Origin: Timema cristinae
Lineage: Eukaryota; Arthropoda; Insecta; Phasmatodea; Timematidae
DNA: 64,000 nt
NCBI GenBank assembly: GCA_039000515.1
Contig: JBCFYV010011135.1
Location: 7,167,163-7,231,162, forward strand
Direction of reading: 5' to 3'
The notes below the pieces were generated by a model that was given only the letters and a program-made list of their open reading frames with translations, was not told where the DNA came from and made no database searches. Both the position numbers and the translations under genes were made by a program. Of the stretch, positions 1 through 10,721 are shown piece by piece. The stretch's first letter is position 1. Every line of letters starts with the position of its first letter.

Positions 1-154
1 AATTATATACCAGTAGGGATTTTATACATTTTTATTTCAAACTAAAAATAAACACTGAACTTATTTAACAGACACACCAACCAGATATTTCAGTTCAGTT
101 TGAAGTATTAATTATTGTTGTTCGTGATCAAACTGAGAAATGGTGCTTGTATAG

Positions 155-178
155 TACAGAAGGGTCCAAAAGTCGCTC
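155..178. repeat. Possible terminal-repeat remnant of a DNA transposon
   Basis: The motif AGGGTCCAAAAGTCGCTC resembles the GGGTGTCCCAAAA-type transposon ends also seen at 47956 and 51106. It lies about 170 bases upstream of the DUF4817-like transposase start at 345, which is a plausible spacing for a 5' end. No matching 3' end was found, so this is a weak call. Confidence 0.25.
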
Positions 179-344
179 AACCCTGTTTTTCCAAGGATAT
201 TTCTCGCAGAAGAACATGGAAAATGAACCTGTTTTTTAATATGTATGGCAACACTATAATGTTAGTTGGGTGTTATGCAGGCCATGTGACCTTGAGACAT
301 ATACTAGATCTAGCCAGTTGAGTTACAGCATTTGAAAGTGTAAG

Positions 345-495
345 ATGAGTTTTTCACGTGCAGAGCGAGTATTCGTCTTGAAACATTATTTTAACGCTAA
401 TTCGTACATGGAATGCCAATGATCGTTTGCGCGTAATTTTCCAAAATCACGCGTGATAAATAAATCAACAATATGCCGAATTGATGGCGCAAAAT
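345..495 (+). pseudogene. Transposase N-terminal fragment, DUF4817-type helix-turn-helix
   Basis: Reading from the ATG at 345 gives MSFSRAERVFVLKHYF, then NANSYMECQ, an in-frame stop, SFARNFPKSR and INKSTICRI. This follows the DUF4817 helix-turn-helix pattern that starts many insect mariner-like transposases: an ER-VF-L--YF opening, then a F---FP segment, then a K-TI-R- recognition helix. The domain would bind the transposon ends. The frame is broken by one stop and no catalytic DDE/D part follows, so this is a 5' stub of a dead element. Recognition is from the motif pattern only. Confidence 0.6.
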
Positions 496-1360
496 ATAAG
501 TTTTTTCTTTGGGTTGTGTGAAGTTTGAATCAACCTGTAGTCATATGGTTTTTATTTCTCCTGTTCCCAATTGGAAGGTGGAATAAGGAAGGATTGGAAG
601 TATTGGAGCCCTGGCTTTATTGCAGATTGGAAGTTTGAGAGTACTCTATTTTAAATGTTGGATTTCTTTGAGATTTTTCAATTTTTGCAAGACAGACAAC
701 TAAATTCAAGGTAAATAGCCGACACACGCATGGTATACTCATAACGTTCTACTTTGATCAATTTTTTAAAATTCATATAACATCTTTTACAGAATGTAAG
801 CAATAACTCTAATTTATCTTGATCACCGACGTGTAAGCCAAAATATAAACATTACGTTTTTTGCACAGAACTTGTTGTATATCTATGATGAAATTTCACT
901 GTGAACTGCCCACAAATATATCCAAATAGATTCAGTTGGACATCAGGTGTTTTACCATTGCGACTTAGTAAAACTGGAGAGCCTTGACCCATACATCTAC
1001 CTACCACAAAGAAACATAAAGTATCATTTAAACCTCGCCTTCTTAGTTTTACAATTGTACAACCCCCAGCACCTACCCAGTGAACATAAATTCACCCTCC
1101 GCGTTCACCCATAATGACGAAACAGCTATTACGCCCCCCAGCAAATATCATCTCAAGGTCACAACAACAATGAGAAAGTGCAGTTTGTTGTATTAAACCT
1201 CGATAAATAAAACACATTGAGAGGGGACATTATAACAAAAGAGAACTATACAAAATTTATATTTTTACTTATATTTTAGGAAAGATTTGAGATTTTTTGC
1301 AAAGAAAAATTAAAAATATTTATAGACATTAATGTTACAAACACTTTTTATCTTATTTTT
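496..1360. other. No gene seen
   Basis: AT-rich sequence with stops in all frames. A slightly GC-richer C-skewed patch lies at about 960-1180. Nothing recognisable was found. Confidence 0.5.
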
Positions 1361-1361
1361 T

Positions 1362-1575
1362 TCACGCACTGCATCTTACTATCTCCTCTGGTTGTACTAG
1401 TTATGTCAATGATTTATGGAGGAGGAATGTTGGATTTAGATTAAATGTACCCTTATTTGCGTGGAGGAAGAGTGGTTCACTAGGAAAAACTATACACAGT
1501 ACATCAAATTGAGGTTCAAGACTAAATCTCCCTGTCATTAAATGTCCAGTCTACTGCAAGAGTTACCAAAACAAA
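1362..1575 (-). mobile_element. SINE family 1, diverged copy
   Basis: On the minus strand this carries the family-1 parts in order: remains of the tRNA-like head at 1510-1575, the conserved body (complement of TTGCGTGGAGGAAGAGTGG, 1458-1476) and the tail block (complement of GCATCTTACTA near 1370). It is diverged and has no clear target duplication. Confidence 0.6.
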
Positions 1576-2279
1576 CGTAATCAAACAAGTGGCCAGCCAT
1601 TTTTTTTTAACTTTTGCCCCACTGTTTTGTGTAGTTTTTCCCCACGCATCATTTTCCCATCTGGTTCGCACAAATAGAATTAATATAACAGTCTGGCTAA
1701 GCATGGTAGACGTTAGAGGAGTTCTATGTGTGTTTTAGCTAAATGAATGTATAAAACCATTTAGGATAAGCCCAGTACTTCCATTATGAAAGCTCGACAG
1801 TCCATCATATTCAAACCACACCAAACAAGATTGAAGATTAAGCCCAAGTACTCGGTTATAGAAACTATTTAATGACCAAAATATATGTGATTAAATGTTT
1901 AATCCATTTGAGTGGGAATTCTCAGACACTCGTATTAGAGTGGAAGTGAGTTAATCATTCCAAAACGTGTCAATAAATTATTATATATTTATTCATCATT
2001 TTATTATTATGAATAGTTTCATGAGTTATGAGTAAACTAAAATACATATTTAAGATTCTTTGTTTTACATTAAGTACATACATATATTTATATTTGTTTA
2101 TTAAAACATTCGTTTGGTCTCATGTCTAGAAGCTACCATAGCCAAGATTATCATCCATGACATGTTTAAATCATAGATAAACAATAAAATGGCTGAATTT
2201 TCTCTTTTGTATTCTGGCTGTAAGTTGTTTGAAGTCAAATATTAGTTGGCTTCTATGGGCTACTATAACGATAGATTAA
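1576..2279. other. No gene seen
   Basis: AT-rich intergenic sequence without recognisable elements. Confidence 0.5.
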
Positions 2280-2885
2280 TTCCATTAAGTAAAACATGAA
2301 CAGGTGGACATATAAGTATAAAAAAGGGATGGTAGATTGATAAAAAAAAGTATGAAAGAAAAAATAAATTATATATTGATAGTTGGACAAAGATAATAGT
2401 ATGTTTATACAAAATTTATTATAAAGTATACAAATTAATAAATAGTAGACAAAAAGAATAGTAGAATGACACAAAAACACTTAAAAAGAGACAAATAATA
2501 AAATGTACAGATAGGTGGAAAAAATGTATGAAAGAGACACTATTATTAGTGAACACGTATAGAAATAGGCAGAAAAAAAAGAACATTAGATTGATAGAAA
2601 GACTAATAAAAAGGATACAAATTAACAGGTAAAGTAAAGAATGATAAAATGATAGAAAATATTTAATAGAGATCATTTAAGGAAACACATAAAGTCAAAT
2701 ATAATTATAAATGATCTTGTGAAAAACACTCATAACAGAAAAACAAATGGCATGATAGAAATACTCGTATGAATATACACATGGCTAAAGGACAGAAAGT
2801 AAAATGGAATACTAGAATGATATATAAACGTATGTAGAAAGACATCATGGATGTTTAGATGAATAGAGGAAAGTGTAGATATATG
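2280..2885. repeat. Strand-asymmetric A/G-rich patch, probably a decayed short tandem repeat
   Basis: For 600 bases the plus strand is dominated by A and G, with recurring GATAGA, ATAGGTGGA, AAAGA and GATAAAA words and little C. The long minus-strand open frames here (2253-2480 and 2419-2676) are by-products of this skew and give only F/Y/I/L/S-rich peptides. An old GATA/GGAYA-type tandem repeat is the simplest explanation. Confidence 0.5.
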
Positions 2886-2899
2886 TACCGTGTAATTCT

Positions 2900-3200
2900 C
2901 TCAGTCTAACAGGTTAACATGTGTGCCCTCTCAGTGGTGTACCAAAGAGGGAGGTGTGGATTCGCTCGGTGAGTCCCACTGGGCACAATAACCTACCATT
3001 ACCAACCACCGGGCGCGCCTAGATCACAAACAATCATCAAGCCATTAATTACCAGCGTGCCACTACACGGGGGGGAGCAGGGGGATACAGAGGTGTCACA
3101 TGGGGTGGTCCTTGCGTCACGATAGGGATGTAGCTCCATCCATCGCCTTTGTTTCAAACCACACACTCAATGCATATGAGTCTTATACCACTGCAAACGT
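2900..3200. other. GC-richer single-copy patch
   Basis: A distinctly GC-richer block with a GGGCGCGCC site (3009-3017) and a G-run near 3069. No continuous reading frame was found on either strand and no family is recognised. Confidence 0.35.
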
Positions 3201-3790
3201 TCAGACAAAGGACCAATAAGATATTTGGTATAGTCACTATTTATATTTTTCATGTGATTTATTGTAATCAGCTATTAATTACATGAATCAAACCTAATAC
3301 TTTGAACTATGAATATGATGTAATCGCCTTATTTATTTCGACGTTAGATATGGGCATGGAATCCACATCTTATAGTACGTACGTAAAATAGCCCGTAAAG
3401 TAGCCAGTATCCCTACATTATTCATCTATTACCTGAGGCATATTCCCTACCCTCTTACCCCCCCCCCCTCCTCTGCTCCCCCTCACTCAAAAAATTATAA
3501 TTGTAAAGTTTTGTAATTCTCCATATTTTATTATTTTGGTAAATGTGTAGAAATATTTTTGTAAATATATGCTAACAAGCCAAAATATATGTGTTAGAAT
3601 TTTCACTTTTTACCTTTCAAAACTTTATTTGTACATGAAAATTTATGTTTTTCCAAAAGATTAGTATAGGTATTAATTAATAAAATTAACTTAAATAATT
3701 ACCAACTACATACATCTCACAGCTTGAGACACTCAATCATTGCAGGGTCTTTCTCGAGTTGGCGCAAGTAACTAAATTACAACTGATTCT
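3201..3790. other. No gene seen
   Basis: AT-rich DNA. A C-run with CCTC flanks sits near 3459-3480. Confidence 0.5.
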
Positions 3791-3793
3791 ATG

Positions 3794-4550
3794 AAGCCAC
3801 GTACACACCTAGCGAATGAGCAAGAACATACATGAACATACATGAACAATCCCAAATGAGCGTGAACAAACAACATCAAACATCGCCGAACGCAACCCAC
3901 CAGCTTGTCGGTACTTCACAAGAAAAGTATTCGGTTTTGTTAGTTCCTGATTGGCTGTGCCTGCCAGGAGTGGACGGTGTCTTTCACTCCATTTCAACTC
4001 TTAGTGAGCGTTTGCCTCGACATGGAGTAATTTATGAACGACGTAGAAATTCTTCCTGTGCTTTGTAATCCTTCTGATCCTTATAACAAAAAGTAGGCAA
4101 GAATAATGACACTTGGTTAACCCTCGTCATAAAGTACAACACTACGCCTGAAGAAATAAAAAAGAAAGGGCATCCTGTCTTTACAAGTAAATATCATACT
4201 TCCATTAAATGTGAGAGATTAAAATGTAGAGATTGGATAACACTTTGGTAGCAATTTATTTTAATTTAATGTCATTTTAGGCATCATATTGAAGAGAAAG
4301 AATGAAAGAAGTTTCTCATTTGGGCACGGAAACCTCAGACAAAGCAATGTATAAATGTTTCACCTACCAATACATGATGTTAATGAAGGATCGCCACATA
4401 ATCCATAATTTGAACATTAAATAAATCTGCACCATAAAGACGGAGTGTTAACGAACACTGTCTGATTGCTCGTTCTGTTTATTCACGTGCGTTCATGCTC
4501 GTCATTGAGCGTTCGTTCGTTCGTTCGTTCGTTAGGTGTGTGGGCGGCTT
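3794..4550. mobile_element. Terminal-inverted-repeat DNA element, non-autonomous
   Basis: The left end AAGCCACGTACACACCTAGC (3794) pairs with the right end, whose complement reads AAGCCGCCCACACACCTAAC (from 4550). The similarity continues inward as CGAA/GAGC-rich sequence, and the right arm carries a (TTCG)n run at 4512-4533. The 757-bp interior has a short open frame (3832-4068) that I do not recognise. The target duplication is not resolved. The superfamily is uncertain; PIF/Harbinger or hAT are possible. Confidence 0.6.
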
Positions 4551-4608
4551 TAGTTGAGCGCATCTTGTTTCTCAGAGATGGTCTGACGAATACATGACGA
4601 CACAGATT

Positions 4609-4894
4609 CCCCCTCTTCTGGTGGTATTGGAGCCTGGTGATAGTCCCCCTCTACTGGTGGTATTGGAGGCTGGTGATAAACCCCCTCTTCTGGTGGTATT
4701 GGAGCCTGGTGATAGTCCCCCTTTACTGGTGGTATTGGAGCCTGGTGATAGTCCCCCTCTACTGGTGGTATTGGAGCCTGGTGATAGTCCCCCTCTACTG
4801 GTGGTATTGGAGCCTGGTGATAGTCCCCCTCTACTGGTGGTATTGGAGCCTGGTGATAGTCCCCCTCTACTGGTGGTATTGGAACCTGGTGATA
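4609..4894. repeat. 36-bp minisatellite, about 8 units
   Basis: The unit begins CTGGTGGTATTGGAGCCTGG and repeats every 36 bases, with unit starts at 4618, 4654, 4690, 4726, 4762, 4798, 4834 and 4870. Units differ at a few sites (AGCC/AGGC, TAG/AAA, CTTC/CTAC/TTAC). Because 36 is a multiple of 3, several frames on both strands stay open. The four overlapping 106-137-codon frames here are a consequence of that and are not reported as genes. Confidence 0.9.
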
Positions 4895-4984
4895 GAGCTG
4901 GTGGATACACTTAGCATTGAGTGTTTCACCCGTGGATATATAGACCGGAATTTTTCGAAACATAACTCCCTTAAACCCGCTTAA

Positions 4985-5122
4985 CTTGCTACGCTCGTAG
5001 TGGACTGGACTGATGATGATGATGAGAAGATCGAGGTTCGAATCTCAGTCAGGTGTACTAAGGGTGGTTTTCCCAAAATGGATTTTCACTCTCCCTCCAC
5101 GCGAAAAGGGTCCACTTCTTCT
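4985..5122 (+). mobile_element. SINE family 1, truncated copy
   Basis: Contains the B-box-like GGTTCGAATCTC (5054-5065) and the conserved body (GGTGGTTTTCCC to TCCCTCCACGC). It stops where the next SINE head begins, so two SINEs lie head-to-tail. Confidence 0.8.
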
Positions 5123-5124
5123 AT

Positions 5125-5221
5125 CCGCCTCGGTGGCGTAGCTAGCTAACGCGCTTGTTTAGTGTCGAAATAGAATTCCGAGGACGGGACTATCGAGGTT
5201 CGAATCTCACTCGGGTGAACT
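5125..5221 (+). mobile_element. SINE family 1, 5' half of a copy split by an insertion
   Basis: A good tRNA-like head: CCGCCTCGGTGGCGTAGC (A-box region) and GGTTCGAATCTCACTCGG (B box). The SINE breaks off after GTGAACT at 5221 and resumes at 6055 with its body. The two halves belong to one SINE interrupted by the 5222-6054 element. Confidence 0.85.
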
Positions 5222-6054
5222 GGGCCCGGTTTTATAAAACTATAAGTCTACACTTTACAATTTAAGGCTCACAACTGAATATTTTACGATTTTAGAAATA
5301 AAATATTTCATAAATAAATTAGTTAGACTTGTAAAGGTTGGTGAACTTGTAGAAAATATTTATAAGTCAGTTGTTTTATTTACAAGCATAATGTCAATAA
5401 TAAGTTTGCATCAACAAAACACATAGAATACATTAATAAAATGAGTTCAAGGCAGTTACAGTTAGTAAAAAATTAGCTATTATAAAGAAAATTAAGGAAA
5501 ATAAATATATTTATTAGTATGGTTCATATACATGTAGGGCATCAATAGTTATTAATGTTCCCTCAACCCAGCCACATACTTGTGGCATCCGTGCAATTGG
5601 CCAATTCACAACATCTGAAAATTTGATAACAATCAAAGCATTTACACCTCAATAAGCCTTCCGTCTAACTAATCATCAGCAGATTCAGTAAATACAAAGA
5701 TCGTGGTACTTTTTAATATCCACATAGGTAGTTTATTAATAATTGTTTTATATTATGTTGTACATTGGATTAATTTAGTAGAAAACACCAATGAAAATTG
5801 AAACTGTACAGTCATTAACCAATGTCTTGGCACTTGTAGGAAATACTACTTGATCTACAAATACTTGTAGGCTACAAGAACCTTTATGAAACCAAACCCA
5901 AAACTTGTAAAAAACACTTGTAAAATATAAAATTTCACCTATAGCTACAAGTGTCTACTAGTAGCTTTATGAAACACAATTTTATAATTTCTTACAAGCT
6001 ACAAGTGAGTTCCTTTTAAAAATTGTAGACTTGTAACTTTATGAAACAGGGTCC
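5222..6054. mobile_element. 833-bp TIR element inserted in a SINE
   Basis: Left end GGGCCCGGTTTTATAAAACT; the complement of the right end reads GGACCCTGTTTCATAAAGTT. The arms continue with TATAAGTCTACA against TACAAGTCTACA, about 50 bp in all with mismatches. TTTATGAAAC recurs near the right end (5883, 5967 and 6038), each near CTACAAG, suggesting internal transposase-binding repeats. No coding remnant was found, so it is non-autonomous. The host SINE continues on both sides, which fixes the boundaries; the target duplication is at most 1-2 bp or unresolved. Confidence 0.75.
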
Positions 6055-6205
6055 TGGGGTTGGTTTTTCCTAAATGGTTTTCAACCCTCCCTCTACGTAA
6101 ATGTGGGTTCACTCCCTCTATAGTCAACCTTCCCAATTCCTAGCCCATTAGTGTAGTTAGTACATAGGCGTATAACCTAAACTGGCAGTAAGATGCGGTG
6201 TTAAA
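6055..6205 (+). mobile_element. SINE family 1, 3' half of the split copy
   Basis: Body and tail of the SINE begun at 5125. It carries the conserved TTTTTCCTAAATGGTTTTC, then GCGTATAACC and CAGTAAGATGCGGTG. Confidence 0.85.
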
Positions 6206-6670
6206 ATGTTCCTTAAAGCTAATGAATTCACTAAGGTGTTTTATTTATTCTTATATCTACATTGAATCGACTGATATCCTGTATATACTAGAATAAAAGA
6301 GACATATCCTAGTAGGAGTATTTAAATGGTTGGTAGCACTTAAGTAAACTGATAAAGAAATGCTTATAGAATAAGGGACTATACGACTGTTTATATTTTT
6401 AACTTTATTAAATCGACAACTTAAACTAAAATGGTGCCACATATACCGCAGAAGTAAGAACATGTGTGTTGTCGCAGATGATATGAATCGGGTTAAAAAG
6501 ATTATTATATCTGTGTGATAAGAAAGACAATCAAACACTAATAAAAAATAAAGTATTTTCTGAGTAGGAAAAATAATGAATTCATGGGATTTCTATCAAC
6601 TTATTAATTTATTTGAATAATGACTTACAGACTTAATTCGATTCATATGATATAACAACAGCCTAAGACT
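6206..6670. other. No gene seen
   Basis: AT-rich. A 93-codon minus-strand frame (6257-6538) has no recognisable features and is probably chance. Confidence 0.45.
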
Positions 6671-6680
6671 ATATGTCACT

Positions 6681-6950
6681 AACCCGCCTCGGTGGCGTAG
6701 TTGTCTAACGCGCTAGTCGTGTTGAGCCCGACTGCCGAGGAAGGGGAGATCGAGGTTCGAATCTCGGTCGGGTGAACTGAGGGTGGTTTTTCTTAAATGG
6801 TTTTCCACTCTCCTTCCACGCAAATGCGGGTTGACTTCCTTTAATTCAACCTTCCCAATTCTTAATCCATTAGCGTAATTAGTACTTAAGCGTATAACCC
6901 GAATGGGTAGTAAGACGCGGTGCTAAATAATAAATAATAATAATAATAAT
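6681..6950 (+). mobile_element. SINE family 1, full-length copy with target-site duplication
   Basis: The reference copy of the family in this window. The tRNA-like head has an A box in GGTGGCGTAGTTGTCTAACG (6691-6710) and a B box GGTTCGAATCTC. The body runs from GGGTGGTTTTTC to CCACGCAAATGCGGGT, then comes GCGTATAACCCGAATGGGTA with GTAAGACGCGGTGCTAAA, ending in (AAT)n. It is flanked by ATATGTCACT (6671-6680) and ATATGTCATT (6951-6960), a near-perfect duplication that marks a LINE-type insertion. RNA polymerase III transcription from the internal A and B boxes is expected. Confidence 0.92.
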
Positions 6951-7213
6951 ATATGTCATTAGGTATAAATTACTGGCAAAGCCTTTGAGGATTACTTCTC
7001 ATACAATAAATGATTTTAAACGAGTTTAGTGTTGATATTTTTAAAAACTATTTAGCCCACTGCTGTAGCATTGAAACAATTTACACGTGTCTAGAAGAAC
7101 TGAGTTAGTAAGTGGTTTCAAACTATTACTCAAACTAAAATAAGGTAGAACAATATTAACATCTTCCTATAATATGAAAAACCGTATATTTTTATTTATA
7201 GATCTAAAACAAT

Positions 7214-7460
7214 ACCCACTTCAGTGGCCAAATGGTCTACGTTGTCACTTTGCGTTAAAGTGGCCTAATGAAGACGGGGAATTTAGGGATCAAATCACGG
7301 TTGGTTCAGAGTAGAGTTTTTCCTAAAGGAATTTATTCTCTCCTTCCATGCAAATGCCTACAGATTGTCCATAAATTGTTTACTTCCTTATTACTGCCCT
7401 ATTAAATTATTATCACGTATGTATGTTGATGTAGTAAGACGCAATGATAAAAATAAAAAT
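7214..7460 (+). mobile_element. SINE family 1, diverged full-length copy
   Basis: Head TTCAGTGGCCAAATGGTCTA, a degraded B box (GGATCAAATCACGG), body CTCTCCTTCCATGCAAATGC and tail GTAGTAAGACGCAATGATAA. Divergence from the 6681 copy shows considerable age. Confidence 0.75.
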
Positions 7461-7970
7461 TGTTGAAATTAGATCATGTTCAAGGAAGTTTAAGAGTAAG
7501 AAAGTGTAAGTTCTGAGACTAAGCTTCATCTCCAACTGCATGAACATTATTGAAAGAAAGAGGTTTAATCATTATACAAGGAGAAATGAAATATATAATT
7601 ATATCTTAAATGGGTAAAAATAAAAGGAAGAGAATCAAGCATTAGTTTAGTTGAGCAGCCATAAGAACAATCCAAATATTTGTATTTGTAAGACTCATAT
7701 CCGTAGCAACCATTAGAAGCTGAGAACATTAATAAATGTGAATGATTTAACGTGTTACAATACCTCGAATCTTTCTTGACTCACGTAGTTCTGGAGAGTC
7801 CTTAACCTCAATAAATTGATAAAGCTTGAATTTCTGGACGTAGGAATTACAGTTATTTCCACCTGATAATCAAATTATTTATCTTTTTTTTCTAAATTAA
7901 CTTTTTAAAGGATAATCCAAATGAATACATTTAAATTAATAAGATAATTGATAGAAATAGCTGCTTAGCT
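7461..7970. other. No gene seen
   Basis: AT-rich intergenic sequence. Confidence 0.45.
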
Positions 7971-7971
7971 T

Positions 7972-8262
7972 GAAGGAACTTGAAAGTTCATGGCTGCTAT
8001 TAGCTCTCCATTCAACCCAATCCTGAGACAACTCCATCCTATCTCTTTCAGATTACTTAAACCTAATACAAATACATTTTTAAATATGATTCCATCGACG
8101 TCTTAGATTACCAAATAATCTTTTATCTTCAGGTTTCCCAGCTAAGATGTTGGGTACACGCCTGTCATCCTCCATACGAGCCTACCTCATCCTGCGTAAC
8201 TTGATTATCCTTCAAATGTTTGGTAAAGCATACAAGTCATGAAGTCCTTCATTGTGTAACGT
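7972..8262 (-). pseudogene. LINE reverse-transcriptase 3' end, decayed
   Basis: The minus-strand translation, with breaks, gives an LHN/GLHDLY-like piece, then IIK, then ARMEDDRRVPNI and LAGKPEDKRLFGNLRRRW, ending near DRMELSQDWVEWRA and a MNF-like end. This follows the C-terminal pattern of many arthropod non-LTR retrotransposons (RRLRWAGHV-RM, GKPEGKRPLGRPRRRW, DR--WR). Several stops and shifts show it is dead. The same segment recurs at 13400, 32147 and 60847. Confidence 0.75.
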
Positions 8263-8304
8263 TGTCCTTTCTTCTATTTGTTCACTTCTATTATAAAAAT
8301 ATAA

Positions 8305-8359
8305 ATATATATATATCGGCACGTTGATCTTAATATATATATATATCGACACTTTGATC

Positions 8360-8400
<41 letters not shown>

Positions 8401-8424
8401 TTATATATATATATATATATATTT
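8305..8424. repeat. AT microsatellite with a short tandem inclusion
   Basis: (TA)n tracts. A block of ATATATCGGCACGTTGATCT type occurs twice (near 8310 and 8343) before pure TA. Confidence 0.85.
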
Positions 8425-8429
8425 AGGAC

Positions 8430-9699
8430 ATGGGTAGAGACCACGCTTCACCACCATAAAAAAACATAAAATATTAAAGTTTATATATTCTCAATTTAGG
8501 AGAAAGAAGGCAACAGATACCAGTTTATGAACTGAATAATAGCAAGAACTGCCTGCACGATTTCAGTTTTTGAGCTCAGCTTTAATTTGGTTTCTACTAT
8601 TTAACTCAGTTCCAAGTATTTGGGCTTATCAACGTCTTTATAAACACGTCACTTTTTCATTGAATCCATTCCTTTGGAATACATCCTTTCAACAAGCAGT
8701 AATGTACTGGTTTTTTTCTATATTCACCTTTAGACCTATTTTTTTGATGTTTTTAAACTAAGCTGACGTGTTAGTTTATTTTTATAATTCAATGTATCTT
8801 TTTTTTTATAAACAAAATCTCTGTTTATAAAATTAGCATTTAAATAGATTTAAGGGTCACAGATTGATAACTATAAGATTAAAACAGTTAAATAACATAT
8901 GTAAAATATTTTAAGAAGCTTGAATCATATTTAAAAATGACTCTTTATAAACATTATCTTATATTAAAACTATATTTATATATTGCTAGTATAATTAATG
9001 TTTAAAAATAAAAGTATACGACACCGAATAACCTGAAAGATAAATGTAAATTTTCAATATTATTAACTAGGCATAGTATATAGATATATTATAAATAATT
9101 ATCTACTTGCATTTATAGTAACAGAAAATAATAAAATATAAATTAATGTGCGTTTAGGGATAAATATTTGTTTTATCAGCTTAAGATGCTAGATAATGGC
9201 ATTATACTTTGCTTATACAGAGTTTGATGAGTATGAAATTAGAAAATATATTTACATGTGCATTTATAATGGAGGTGCATCTTTTAAAAATATACTGTAT
9301 AACCAATATCTTAGAAAAACAAGAGATTCTATCAGATATACACTTAAAAAATCATTTAACTCATAATTTTAGTAGATTAAATTTTTTATGGGGAATTAAA
9401 TCCAGTATAATATTAAACAATATTTTCAAATTTGGTTGCAAATAAAAATCACTAAATTGATACGTCATATTTTAATATGATCTAGGCCTTTCAATCAAAG
9501 AAAATGTATTTAAAATCCATAACGTTTTCCATTTGAATTTGAGGAGATTGTATAAAAAAAATCGAATAATTTATTTGTGTTCATACAAATAATTAGGTCT
9601 AGATTTAATATTAATTCAGGAAAACATGATTTTCAAAATTAAGTTTCAGGAGACATAAATTAATATTTTGAGGGTTAAATAGATTATTATCTCAAGGTC
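8430..9699. other. No gene seen
   Basis: AT-rich. Short open frames at 8570-8761 and 9209-9445 have no recognisable domain and match chance frames in AT-rich DNA. Confidence 0.4.
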
Positions 9700-9900
9700 A
9701 TTAAGCCTCTAGGATTGGTTTACGTCTACAAATTATATTGGTCATCTAGTCATATTTGCCTATGACGGCGAGGTCGGGTCTCAAATCCCTGTAAATAATA
9801 ATAAGGCTGTTTTTTTCTAAATTTTTTACCACGTTCCAAAAAGGCTAAGGCGGCTAAATTTGCTCTATTTATTACTTTTTCATCCCTACCTCAGTATTAT
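9700..9900 (+). mobile_element. Possible old SINE family 1 copy
   Basis: GGTCGGGTCTCAAATCCCTG resembles a decayed B box, followed by a TTTTTTTCTAAATT body-like stretch. Weak and very diverged. Confidence 0.35.
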
Positions 9901-10720
9901 TTATAAAGATGTGAAAAACCTGAACGAATAATAATATGCAGTCGGAAAAAACTTTAAAAAAAGGTACGAATATACAATATAAGTATCAAGCTATTTGATT
10001 AAAATATACCTGTCCTTTATATTTTCCTGGAATCGAACCAAATAAAGTATAACATAAATATGAGCTTTATAGAAAAACCCGTGATTTTCCTATGTGTCGT
10101 CCTTGTTTATGTAAGAAAGGGGGGAATAAGAGGTTGGTCAGACAAAGGTGGGGAGGAGAGGCAGTCAACTCTCGATCAATTTCCATCCGTCTAAAATATT
10201 CACCACGGGGGTTTGTTTATTCAGAGTGCGGTGTGAAAAGTGCTTCCTAGCTCGTAGCCGTGGACTGCGTGTGTGTGTTCGTACGGATAAATAAAACGAA
10301 GAGAGTCTAGAGCGGAATATAAAAAAAACAGTACCATGATAAATAAAGGAGGGTTAAAAGAATGAATAGAGGAAAGAATAAAGAAATGTATACACACAAA
10401 AAAAGTTGTGTGGGCGGCTTTTATTGGTAGCTGTAAAGTAACACTGACCAGGAAATAGACTTGTAACAAAAACTGGTGGGCAGTGAGGCGGTTACAAACC
10501 AGAAATAATGGAAACAACGTGTTGCATCGTGTTTTAAAGATCGTTTAAATATGTGAAACCTAGGAATAATATTGCTCAAAATGTTTGTATGGGACGTTAA
10601 TAAATAGGTTCATATACTTAGTTTCAATAACGTTATTTATAAAAACTTAATTATCTACTTTATGAAATTAGAAAATTTAAATAATCCCCGCAATTGAACA
10701 AGATTGTCACATATACTTAA
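9901..10720. other. No gene seen; GC-richer patch near 10.1-10.3 kb
   Basis: Contains a purine-rich patch (10115-10160). The word TGTGTGGGCGGCTTTTATTG (10408-10427) resembles the right end of the 3794-4550 element, but no partner end was found. Confidence 0.35.
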
Positions 10721-10721
10721 C

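Noticed and set aside
2253..2676. Hydrophobic minus-strand frames that look like membrane proteins
   Set aside because: They derive from the A/G-rich strand skew, giving F/Y/I/L/S runs without any family signature.
4550..4984. Four long overlapping open frames on both strands
   Set aside because: All come from the 36-bp repeat, whose length is a multiple of three; no start context or domain supports translation.
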